Shown piece after piece: positions 1-7,900 of a stretch of 13,518 nucleotides of DNA. The stretch is from Myxococcales bacterium. GTDB lineage: Bacteria; Myxococcota; Bradymonadia; REDH01. The stretch's first letter is position 1. Each line of letters starts with the position of its first letter. The notes below the pieces were generated by a model that did not search any database, was not told the DNA's origin, and worked only from the letters and a program-made list of their open reading frames with translations. The stretch spans positions 1 to 13,518 of the forward strand of contig JAGWVZ010000046.1 of the NCBI GenBank assembly GCA_018970625.1, in the 5' to 3' direction. A program made the translations under genes and the position numbers.

Positions 1-1387
1 GTTGCTGGCCGGCGTGGGCCGGGTGATCAGGCTGCGACTTTCGCAGCTGCACCGGCGAAACCGCACGAGAGTCGGGCAGAAGAGGACCACGCTGTTCGCT
101 CGCTGACCGCAAATCTCTGACCGCATCGGGTGCGCTTTTTGCCAACGACACGTTCGTAGGACTGCCGCCCTGCAAAGAAATCTCAGGCGCGACCGCTCCC
201 GGGAGCGGTTCGGTGTCGCCCAGACAGGTGTCCAGGCTCGCGTCCCCCGTGACCCACGTGTCGGGAAGCGCGGGGGAGTCCTGTACGCTGAGAATCTCAG
301 CAAACGACACCACGGAGTGAAGTTCACCGCGTGGATGTGGCGACACAAAGAGACCGCGGACCGGAGGTTCAAACCGCAGAGAAGCGGGTATCGGGGGTGT
401 TGAGGACATGGCGTGCGCTTTTGCATTCCCCGTGGCGCTCGGCAAGTTCGATTCAAGGGCCAGGGCCGTGACATCCCCCAGGCGATGCCCGACCAGGACG
501 GCGAGAAACGAGTCAAACCAGGCGGCCACCAGAAATCCGACGGCCGCCACGAACCCGGCTCCCGTCGCAGAGGCCGGAAAGCTACCGCCCTGAAACCATG
601 AGCCGGCGAGGTCGGTCGACGCCACGGACCCAGCCAGCCACAGCATCGCCCAGGCGAGCATATAGCAGGGCGCAATCCAGACAAACTGCCGCCACTGACG
701 AAAAGGGGCAGCGATTCCCGCAATCACCGTACCTGCAAAAAACCGGGGGCGATAACTCAGATAGGTCGCGATCACGCACAAAAAGAACGACAGATAAGCC
801 AGAACACCGACTGCTACGACGATAGACACGGCGATGAACGCCGTGGTCCTGAATGTGGCCCCCTCGTGAACGGCCATCCTGCCTGCCACCCGAAAGAACG
901 GCGACAGGAACATCAGGCTGCCCATGAACAGCCCGAGTCGAATCAGGGACAAACCCAGAAACGCAGGGGCAGTTTCCCGCACACAGTCGGACGTACGCCT
1001 TCGGACACCAGTCGCTGCGTCCCTCAGGGTGCCCATCCAGGCAGCATCCATGGTCGCGCGCGCCCAAAGAAGCGTGACGGCCAACAGCAGGATGCCGATC
1101 AGACCCCATGCCCCCAGCGCGACCCCCCGGCTGGCCAGCCAGTCGTCGAAGACGAAGGACGTCGCCAGAATCGCCCGGCGTCCTGATTCGTCCAGGGCCA
1201 GCAACCACCAGAGGAGTCCGCCCGCCAGCGCTGGCGCGAATGTTCCTGCGCTGCTCACCAGCAACCGAACCAGACGCCAGGGCCAGCCCCGCAACGAGCG
1301 CCCAAAGACCAACGTACCCAACCGGGCGTACTGCAATAGCCCCAGCGGAGCGGTCAGCAGAGCGTCATCAAATCCCAACGGACCCAT
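1..1387 (-). CDS. Unrecognised multi-pass membrane protein, 3' end cut by window edge
   Basis: The reading frame is open from the start codon to the window edge, so the C-terminus is missing. I do not recognise the family. From the ATG at 1387 the visible 462 residues contain about five or six hydrophobic segments. They include GGLLWWLLAL, GLIGILLLAVTLLW, LGLFMGSLMFLSPFF, a long stretch around AVSIVVAVGVLAYLSFF, CYMLAWAMLWLAGSVA and AAVGFLVAAW. After the last segment comes a soluble tail of about 150 residues, rich in Pro, Ser, Asp and Ala, without obvious domains. The start is uncertain. An in-frame GTG at 1456 would add the Pro-rich stretch SPIPPSTSSPESEPPPPQAP, and an ATG at 1561 would add a Cys/Arg-rich stretch that does not look coding. 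No strong ribosome binding site decides between them. The gene is divergent from the gene at 1586, with which it may share a promoter region. A transport, scaffold or signalling role cannot be inferred. Confidence 0.75.
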   Translation of the reverse strand, partial: MGPLGFDDALLTAPLGLLQYARLGTLVFGRSLRGWPWRLVRLLVSSAGTFAPALAGGLLWWLLALDESGRRAILATSFVFDDWLASRGVALGAWGLIGILLLAVTLLWARATMDAAWMGTLRDAATGVRRRTSDCVRETAPAFLGLSLIRLGLFMGSLMFLSPFFRVAGRMAVHEGATFRTTAFIAVSIVVAVGVLAYLSFFLCVIATYLSYRPRFFAGTVIAGIAAPFRQWRQFVWIAPCYMLAWAMLWLAGSVASTDLAGSWFQGGSFPASATGAGFVAAVGFLVAAWFDSFLAVLVGHRLGDVTALALESNLPSATGNAKAHAMSSTPPIPASLRFEPPVRGLFVSPHPRGELHSVVSFAEILSVQDSPALPDTWVTGDASLDTCLGDTEPLPGAVAPEISLQGGSPTNVSLAKSAPDAVRDLRSASEQRGPLLPDSRAVSPVQLRKSQPDHPAHAGQQ

Positions 1388-1585
1388 GGGCGATGGCGCC
1401 TGTGGCGGGGGCGGTTCAGATTCGGGGCTGGAAGTCGACGGAGGAATCGGCGACACAGAATGTCCGGGGTGGGACAGGCAACGCGCAATGCACCTTGCGT
1501 CTCTGCGCAGCGTACGACAGTCTTGCGACCGCGTGCCCGAGGTGCTGCACGCGCATACCATAGAATGCTCCGAAACCCAGCCGGG
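1388..1585. promoter_or_regulatory. Divergent intergenic region between two unknown genes
   Basis: This spacer of about 200 bp separates the leftward membrane gene from the rightward linker-protein gene and must hold the 5' signals of both. On the plus strand TAGAAT at 1561-1566 matches five of six bases of a -10 box, but no convincing -35 element lies 16-18 bp upstream. Part of the region (1388-1456) is coding if the leftward gene starts at the GTG. No clear operator or riboswitch is visible. Confidence 0.35.
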
Positions 1586-3199
1586 ATGCACATGCCGACC
1601 CTGCCTTCTCCGTTTGTTGCCGACGCCGTCTGGAAGACCCAAACCAGCCGCTGGGACGACGGTGTCAGGTCCGTTACGTACGCTCCACACCGCGACGCAG
1701 AAACGACCGGGAGCCTCACGGTGGCTTCAGCGGGCACCATCCCCGCCTCGGCGTGCTCGGCTTTTGCGGCGTGGCTGGGCGAACAGGTCCCGTTGACGAT
1801 CGGCAGCTCGGACGCTGGCGTGGTGTGGACACTCGCATCGCAGCCGTCGCGCATTCCCACGGTCGCCGCGTTCGCCGCGACTGCATGGTGGTTGCGGGCC
1901 TGCGCGGCCGGCGTGGAGCCTTTCACGGCGCTCGGCACCATCGCGCACGCGTGGTCGCGAACGCCTCTTCCGGCCGCGGTCGCCTGGGCTTTCCTGCCGC
2001 GCGCCGGCTTGCTCGGCTGGACGCCCACCGGCGCAGCTTCAGCCATGGTGCACGTGAGGCTGCTCGATGACCCCGGCGCAAGCCCAGGCCTTCGCCTTGC
2101 ACTCGCGCATTCCGACGATGGGCCATCGGCAGAACGAGTGGCTACGCGCGCGGTCTGGACGAGTCACCGTGACCGGGCCATCGAGCAGGCAGCCGATGAC
2201 CACCTCATGAGCACACCGGATCACCGTCCGTTTTCATGGAGCTTCTGGCATCTCGAACCCGGCATGGGTCCCGAAGACCTGCGAGGCATGATTCGACGGG
2301 TGGAGTCGTTCGTAGAGCTCTGGCCGCAATTGCAGCCGTTGCAGGAACAGCTCGCCCGGCAGGGCGGCATCGAAGAAATCGGCGGCCACACATGGGAGCG
2401 ACCTGCGGTGGCAGGGCGGCAGAACGCCTCGACTTCACCGGCCCAACCGGCCACTCCGTACGCAGAAACCATCGCTGCTTTCGCGCCAACTCCGCCCGCT
2501 GAACATCAGGCCTCTGCACGGACGAATCCGGTTGCCGAAGTCGCTCCGGGTACTCTTGCCGACCCAACTTCCGCTGCTTCTGTGCAGCCCGCCGCGGCTC
2601 CGGCCGACGTCATCGCGGCAGAACAGCCCGCACGCACGGTGGTGCATCCAGCGGTGGCGGTCGTCATACCGGTAGCGAACGAACACACAGACGAGCCAGA
2701 CCGTACGTCAGCCCCGGTCGCTTCTGACACCGCCGACGCAGCGGATACTGCTTCTGTTCCGGTCCCGCCTGATACCTCTGAAGTGCCGGATGTTCCTTTC
2801 TCATACCCGCAGCCGTCCGTTTCAGCATCGGACTCTGCGCCGTTGGAGAGCCACGACGACGACTGGTCGCCGCCATCACCCACACCCGTCGAGCCCCCAC
2901 GCGTTGCCGCACCACTGCCCGCATCGGTTCACTCAGCGCCCGAACAGGAGCTGCCATCGCCCGGAGCCACGGGTCGCTTCCGGGTCGAGCTGATCGATCC
3001 GGGACCAAACCCGACACGAACGGCAGAGCTGCTCGCCCGTGCGCTTCGTGTCTCGGTCGACGAGGCGGCCGCATGGTGCGCTGCAGCCCCGGTCTGCGTC
3101 GCCACCGATATTCCGGCCTACGAAGTCAGGAAGATCGATGTCGTTGTGCGGCTGCCGTCGGGTGCACGGTTCAGCTGGAGTCGGACAGACAACCCCTGA
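1586..3199 (+). CDS. Unrecognised linker protein with C-terminal L7/L12-like domain
   Basis: About 537 residues and no family I can name. Residues 1 to about 267 form a Trp/Ala-rich, apparently helical region (for example AAFAATAWWLRACAAG). Residues of about 268-462 are a low-complexity linker rich in Pro, Ala, Ser, Thr, Val and Asp. Residues of about 463-533 look like the C-terminal domain of ribosomal protein L7/L12. They begin GRFRVELIDPGPN, pass through DEAAAWCAAAP and end near LPSGARFSW, which matches the order F-x-V-x-L, G-x-N, E-A, A-P, L-x-x-x-G-A in L7/L12. No signal peptide or clear membrane segment is seen, so a cytoplasmic location is likely. In-frame ATGs lie at 1565, 1586 and 1592. 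None has a good ribosome binding site, and the segment before 1565 looks non-coding. The gene is divergent from the membrane gene at its 5' side and convergent with fxsA. Confidence 0.8.
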   Translation: MHMPTLPSPFVADAVWKTQTSRWDDGVRSVTYAPHRDAETTGSLTVASAGTIPASACSAFAAWLGEQVPLTIGSSDAGVVWTLASQPSRIPTVAAFAATAWWLRACAAGVEPFTALGTIAHAWSRTPLPAAVAWAFLPRAGLLGWTPTGAASAMVHVRLLDDPGASPGLRLALAHSDDGPSAERVATRAVWTSHRDRAIEQAADDHLMSTPDHRPFSWSFWHLEPGMGPEDLRGMIRRVESFVELWPQLQPLQEQLARQGGIEEIGGHTWERPAVAGRQNASTSPAQPATPYAETIAAFAPTPPAEHQASARTNPVAEVAPGTLADPTSAASVQPAAAPADVIAAEQPARTVVHPAVAVVIPVANEHTDEPDRTSAPVASDTADAADTASVPVPPDTSEVPDVPFSYPQPSVSASDSAPLESHDDDWSPPSPTPVEPPRVAAPLPASVHSAPEQELPSPGATGRFRVELIDPGPNPTRTAELLARALRVSVDEAAAWCAAAPVCVATDIPAYEVRKIDVVVRLPSGARFSWSRTDNP

Positions 3200-3339
3200 A
3201 GTGCCGACGCCCTGCAATGTTCCTCATCGGCGAGACCGGCCAGTTTGCCGGCGCTCGCATCACGTCAACGTTGCGTCATCCGCTCTTGTCAGGGGGCGAA
3301 CTCGCCTCGCAGGGCGCAGGTCAACGACGGGGCCTGCCG
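3200..3339. other. Convergent intergenic spacer with GC-rich hairpins
   Basis: This 140-bp spacer lies between two converging genes. It holds an imperfect hairpin at 3231-3257 (cgag-a-ccggc, loop cagttt, gccgg-cg-ctcg) and a smaller one at 3293-3308 (GGCG, loop AACT, CGCC). Neither is followed by a T tract on either strand, so an intrinsic terminator is not supported, although the position is where a bidirectional terminator would sit. Confidence 0.3.
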
Positions 3340-3918
3340 TTAGCTGATCTCGCCCGACGTGGGTGGCCCACCGACACGCTCGGTGCCGATGTCGACCACT
3401 CGCCCGCCGCCAAGGCCGTCAAATGGACTACCACCCGCATAGGGTCGCGGGCCGCCCTGCCCGGCACCCGGAAAGCCACCGCCAAGGGGACCGTTACCCC
3501 CACCGATGATGGTGACACCTCGTCCGAAGTTACTGAAAACCGTCGCCTTTCCGCTATCGACCATCTTCGCGAACCGGCTCATGATGGCGGCTTTAACCAG
3601 CATGCGGACAGGCGGAATCAACAGCAGGAACCCGAGCGTGTCGGTGATGAGGCCCGGAGTCATCAGAAACACGCCGGCGATGAGCACACACAGACCATCT
3701 ACCAGCGCCCCGGCCGGAACCTTCCCCTGGGCCAGCTCGGTCTGAATCCCGGCGAGTACGCGCATGCCTTCCTGGCGAGCCAGCCAGGCACCGGCCGCGC
3801 CGGTAAACAGAATCACGAAGATGGTGAACAGGAAGGAGGTCATGCTCGCCAGCTTCACCAGAATGAACAGCTCGGTAAACGACATGATGGTGAAGAGCAG
3901 AAATAGTTTGCCGAGCAT
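3340..3918 (-). CDS. fxsA: FxsA family inner-membrane protein
   Basis: About 192 residues. FxsA is a small cytoplasmic-membrane protein of unknown biochemical role; in E. coli its overproduction relieves the F-plasmid exclusion of phage T7. The N-terminus has hydrophobic segments at about residues 5-24 and 26-47. A third, around residues 72-105, carries the family pattern LIAGVFLMTPGLITDTLGFL followed by LIPPV. The segment GAAGAWLARQEG after the second helix is also typical. The C-terminus is a Gly-rich soluble tail, somewhat longer than in E. coli FxsA. The ATG at 3918 was chosen because it begins directly before the first helix and has a weak AGGT six bases upstream. An in-frame ATG at 3981 would add 21 residues without family resemblance. 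The gene is transcribed toward the linker-protein gene and divergent from the DUF299 regulator. Confidence 0.9.
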   Translation of the reverse strand: MLGKLFLLFTIMSFTELFILVKLASMTSFLFTIFVILFTGAAGAWLARQEGMRVLAGIQTELAQGKVPAGALVDGLCVLIAGVFLMTPGLITDTLGFLLLIPPVRMLVKAAIMSRFAKMVDSGKATVFSNFGRGVTIIGGGNGPLGGGFPGAGQGGPRPYAGGSPFDGLGGGRVVDIGTERVGGPPTSGEIS

Positions 3919-4140
3919 GACATGACCTGAGGTTGACCCACGGAAGCCCTCCCAACCTGAACGCGGGGAAGGAAATTGCAAGAGCGGGCAACCAGATCTT
4001 CCATCAGGGCGTCATTCTCTGTTGCATGGTGCAGCGGAAACCGGCTGCAGCCGCGCGTCGTGTGACCCGCGTGAAGATTCGTTTGCGTTCACAACCCGGA
4101 GAACCCATCGTGTAGCCATCGACTCGTTTGCGAGTGGCCT
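3919..4140. promoter_or_regulatory. Divergent spacer between fxsA and dikinase regulator, with hairpins
   Basis: This 222-bp non-coding spacer must carry the promoters for fxsA (leftward) and for the regulator and lipoprotein genes (rightward). I find no convincing sigma70 pair. A strong hairpin lies at 4031-4048 (GCAGCGG, loop AAA, CCG-g-CTGC, one bulge) and a perfect small hairpin at 4122-4135, just before the GTG start. A short open frame across the spacer shows no protein-like character. Confidence 0.4.
4122..4135 (+). promoter_or_regulatory. Short hairpin directly upstream of GTG start
   Basis: ACTCG, loop TTTG, CGAGT form a perfect five-base stem that ends five bases before the GTG at 4141. 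It covers the position where a ribosome binding site would lie, and the gene has no clear Shine-Dalgarno sequence. Such a stem could lower initiation, but stems this short also occur by chance. Confidence 0.25.
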
Positions 4141-4959
4141 GTGAATCCATCGACGATCTTTGTGGTAAGCGACTCGACCGGTAATACGGCCGAGCGGGTG
4201 GTGCGAGCCGCCCTGTTACAGTTCGAACGTCCGGGCGTGCGCCTTCAGATCTGGCCGCGCATTCGCTCGGGCGGCGATGTCAGCGAGCTGGTGTCGCACG
4301 CCGCTGCCTGTCACGCGCTGCTCGTGCATACACTGGTGAACAGCGAGCTTCGACAACTGCTTCACGCGCACGCCGAGCGCTCCGGCGTGATGTCGGTGGA
4401 CTTGTTTGGGACACTGCTGACATCGTTGTCGGAATTCTTCGAGCAACCTCCTCAGGAAACACCCGGAGTGGTGCATCGCCTTGATGACGCGTACTTCCGA
4501 CGCGTTGAGGCCATGGAATTCCTCGTCAAAGCGGACGACGGTCAGTATCTGCCAGCCATTGATCGAGCCGATATCGTGTTGGTAGGCGTCAGCCGAACTT
4601 CGAAGACGCCCGTGTCGGCGTATCTGGCAGGTCAGGGCCATAAAGTGGCCAACGTACCTCTGGTAAAGGGTATTGAACCCCCTGCCCGACTGTTTTCGAT
4701 TCCTCGTGGTCGGGTGTTCGCGCTGACGATCGACCCGGCCAAACTCCACGAAGTCAGGCAACGACGTCTGGAGTACCTCGGGTTCTTTAGTCCGGGCGGC
4801 TACGCCGACGTGGATGAAGTGTTTGCCGAGGTGAGTTGGGCGCTACGGCTTTATCGAACCCGAACGAACTGGCCGATCATCGATGTCACCAACATGGCGG
4901 TAGAAGAGACTGCCGCCGAGATCCTCAAACAAAAATCCCTCATTGAAGCCGGCCCTTAA
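4141..4959 (+). CDS. DUF299 pyruvate dikinase regulatory kinase/pyrophosphorylase
   Basis: 272 residues, the usual family length. The family comprises bifunctional cytoplasmic enzymes that phosphorylate pyruvate phosphate dikinase or PEP synthase on a Thr with ADP to inactivate it, and remove the phosphate with inorganic phosphate to reactivate it. This sets flux between pyruvate and PEP. The N-terminus has the conserved FVVSDSTGNTAERVVRAAL. The P-loop-like motif G149-V-S-R-T-S-K-T156 is followed by PVSAYLA and KVANVPLV, and then by LTIDPAKLHEVRQRRL. The RTSKT form resembles PPDK-type regulators more than the RSGKT form of E. coli PpsR, so PPDK is the likelier target, but neither target gene lies in this window. 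The GTG start is fixed by the conserved N-terminus. The 3' end overlaps the lipoprotein gene by 17 bases. Confidence 0.93.
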   Translation: MNPSTIFVVSDSTGNTAERVVRAALLQFERPGVRLQIWPRIRSGGDVSELVSHAAACHALLVHTLVNSELRQLLHAHAERSGVMSVDLFGTLLTSLSEFFEQPPQETPGVVHRLDDAYFRRVEAMEFLVKADDGQYLPAIDRADIVLVGVSRTSKTPVSAYLAGQGHKVANVPLVKGIEPPARLFSIPRGRVFALTIDPAKLHEVRQRRLEYLGFFSPGGYADVDEVFAEVSWALRLYRTRTNWPIIDVTNMAVEETAAEILKQKSLIEAGP

Positions 4960-7900
4960 CATCACGCTGCTGCTGGTCGCGAGCCTGTCCGCATGCGCCG
5001 GACCTCAGCGGCAGCTGGATCGAGCGCTCGAACGTGGCGACTGGCAAACGAGCGAGGCGCTGTTGCTGGAGCACGATTCGCTCGTGCTGGATGCAGGTGC
5101 CAGGCTGAGTCTGTACCGGGCCACGGCGCGCTGCGAAGAGTGGCTGATGACGCTCGATGCTGTACGCGACGATGCACGGGCAGCGGGAGGCGCGGCCGCT
5201 GCGCTCCCGTGGTACACGGCGGAGTGGTTGTCGTACGAGCAGGAATGTGCGTTCCATCTGGCGCAGACAGAGCGCTGGTTGTCGACGCTGGTCAATCAGA
5301 ACGGGCAGGTCGTACTGACCGAAGGAGAGTTCGCGTTCGGCATTCAGGCACTTCAGACGGTGGCAGGGCGGGTGCCAGAGACACTGTTGATGCTTGCCCG
5401 CGTACTGCTCTCCAACGCGGCGGTGGAGCGCGCGCGTGAGCCGGCCACATGGCCGCAGCTTGAAGCTGCAACCACCGACGCCGTGTATCGGACCCTCTAC
5501 CTGCGCCGCTACGCGACAGTCGAAAGCCTGCTGGAGCTGCTGCGGGAACATGAGCCTCTGCAGTCGCTGTGGAGACAGGGGTATGCGGCGTGGGCGCTCG
5601 AGTCCCGGGCTCGCCGTGAGGGTGACGCCGCGCTTGGATCCGCGGATTCGGGCACCCTCCTGCAGTGGGCTACCCGTTGGGAGCAGGCAGGACTCTCACG
5701 GGCGGCGGGTGCGGCGTGGCGTTCGCTGGCGGAGCAACGCACCGCAAATGATGCCGCGATCGCGTGGCGCAGCGCGGGGGACGCACTCTACGCAGCGGGT
5801 GACACAGATGGCGCGCGCGAGGCGCTGGTGCGCTCGGTAGAATCGGCGACAGACACCCTGCTTTATTCGCAGTCCACCGCTCGGACGGCGCACGCGAGGG
5901 GCGATACCGACTGGGGTCTGGAGCAGCTGGCGGCACTGCTGGACGCCCGGGTGTGCGCGACCGATGACCCCGGGTCTGAGGCCTTGCTGGACGCCGAGTG
6001 GCAATGGGCGGCGATGCGACTCGCGCAGCAGCAGTCCGGTAACCGGGCCACAACCCCCAGCCCGGAGCGCGTGCGTCAGGTGCAACATCGCTCGGCCGTG
6101 TTGACGCGTGTGCGGAATCGAATCGCGCAATGCAACGCCGAAGCGCTGGTCGTTCAGGTCGGGCAGGCCTTGCAGGGGATAGGGCAGGAGCACGAAGCGC
6201 ACGAGTTATTGAAAGCGCAATTTGACGCTTATGGCGGTTCGTATTCGCTCTTTGGAGTCTGGTTTGAGCAACCGCTTACCGACGCCGAGGCGACCGATAT
6301 TGCAGCACGCCTGAGTATCTGGCTCGAGACCCTGCCCGACGAGATACCCGATGATTCGTTACGTTTTCTGGTTGGCGCGCTGACGCACCGACGAGAGCCG
6401 GCCATTGTTGAGGTCAGGAATATCTGGCTGCAGGCCAGATTGACTTCGCCGCAGGTTCAATTGCCGCTGGCGCTGGTGCAGGCTCGTTATTTACAGGAAG
6501 CGGGCCTGACAGATGAGCGCAGGGAATTACTGGAGCAGGTTATTGAAGCGCAGGAAAACCCGATTCAGGCGCGGGCGCAGGTGGCACGCTGGATGGTGAG
6601 TCGCGTCGATGCACGCGAAGCGGCGGAGTTTGCGGCCGCTCTTGCCGAACGCCCCGAAGCGGGAGCGACCTTTGACGATATTCATGACAGCGATGCCATT
6701 TCGATCCGGCAATATGCATGGCGACTTGCGCTGACCGCCGCCGTCGAAAATGGCGACGCGGCTCAGGCACTTCGTGCCGCGTTTGCCTGGGCCGATGAAC
6801 AAGGCAGCGCGGACGCCAATACGTGGCGTTATCTGTGGACGCTACGAACCGTCTGGGAAATTCTGGAACCCGAACAACGAATCGAATTCGCCCAACGCAG
6901 TCACGCAAATGGTTATTGCCCGCCTGAGATGCGCGAAGAATGGGGGTTCGCGCTTGCCGAGCAGCAAAATATACAGGGTGCCATAGAGGTATTACTGCCC
7001 ATGCTGCAGGAGCCGCAGGATCGACTGGATGAATTTATCGAGCGACTTGTAAACGAATGGGGACTCGATGCGCAGCAGCGCTTCGCAGCGGCGTGGCGCG
7101 ACCGTGAAGGTGAGACGGCTCCATGGAGGAGAGCGCGGATCATGGCGCTCGCCCAACAACTCGAATCGTCTTCTCTCCTCACGGACGAACGTTTGTTTCT
7201 TGTCGCTGAATTGCGTTCGGCTGTGCGTGCAGCCACCGAAACAGCGGAGAACGTGCTCCCCTCGGCTGAGCAGCTGGGCGCGGCGCACGCGATCGTCCGC
7301 GACCTGTATCCTGCATCCGCGACAGACGAACGCCCCATAACGATTTTACTGGAACGGATATCCGGAAAAGAACCGTGGGATTCTCTGGAAAACGACCTGC
7401 TGGCCTTTCTGCAGACCTCTGAACGCACCCAGAGCCTTGACCTGCTGGAAGCCCTTACGGCAGCGGCTTATGGTGCGGCCGCGCTACCGGCAGTACGTAC
7501 CATCCTGTATCGATTTCGGGACGCAGACGGAGGCAGCGTCGTGATTCGGCAGGCGGAACGTCTCTTGACGTTCACACGCCAGACAACGGCAGTCGCGTCA
7601 TTTATCGAGCAGGAGATTCTGGCACCGGCGGCGTTGCTGCAACAGGGCGTGCGGGAATTCGGGCCTGACTGGGCATGGCGGGGAGACACCGAGACCGGCG
7701 CCAGAGAGTTTCTGACGCTGGCCATGGACTATGCCTACCATCTGGGCCACTGGTCGATGGCGCTGCAGTGCATGGAACGACTCACGGAGTTTCCCGGCGC
7801 TCGTAACCAGTCCATGCTGGAGTTGGCGCTCCGCATGCAGGCACTCCATCGTGGCGGCCAATTGACGGTCGAGGACGCTACCTACTGGATTGCGAGGTGG

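Noticed and set aside
582..1208. 208-codon minus-strand open frame
   Set aside because: It lies in another frame of the same strand as the membrane-protein gene. Its translation is Arg/Gly/Cys-rich with no hydrophobic pattern, whereas the frame of the 1-1387 gene gives clean membrane segments.
924..1796. 290-codon plus-strand open frame
   Set aside because: It is antisense to the membrane-protein gene and runs into the start of the linker-protein gene. The composition is Arg/Pro/Ser-rich, typical of a shadow frame in GC-rich DNA.
1354..2046. 230-codon minus-strand open frame
   Set aside because: It is antisense to the linker-protein gene and bridges both divergent genes, with no recognisable domain.
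3231..3257. Hairpin between converging genes as an intrinsic terminator
   Set aside because: The stem is plausible but there is no T tract after it on either strand, so it is only mentioned with the spacer.
3073..3906. 277-codon plus-strand open frame opposite fxsA
   Set aside because: The translation is rich in Arg, His and Gln without domain character, while the opposite strand carries a recognisable FxsA.
6913..7428. 171-codon minus-strand open frame inside the lipoprotein gene
   Set aside because: Ser/Arg/Cys-rich shadow of the long plus-strand gene; several similar frames along 4943-10861 were dropped for the same reason.
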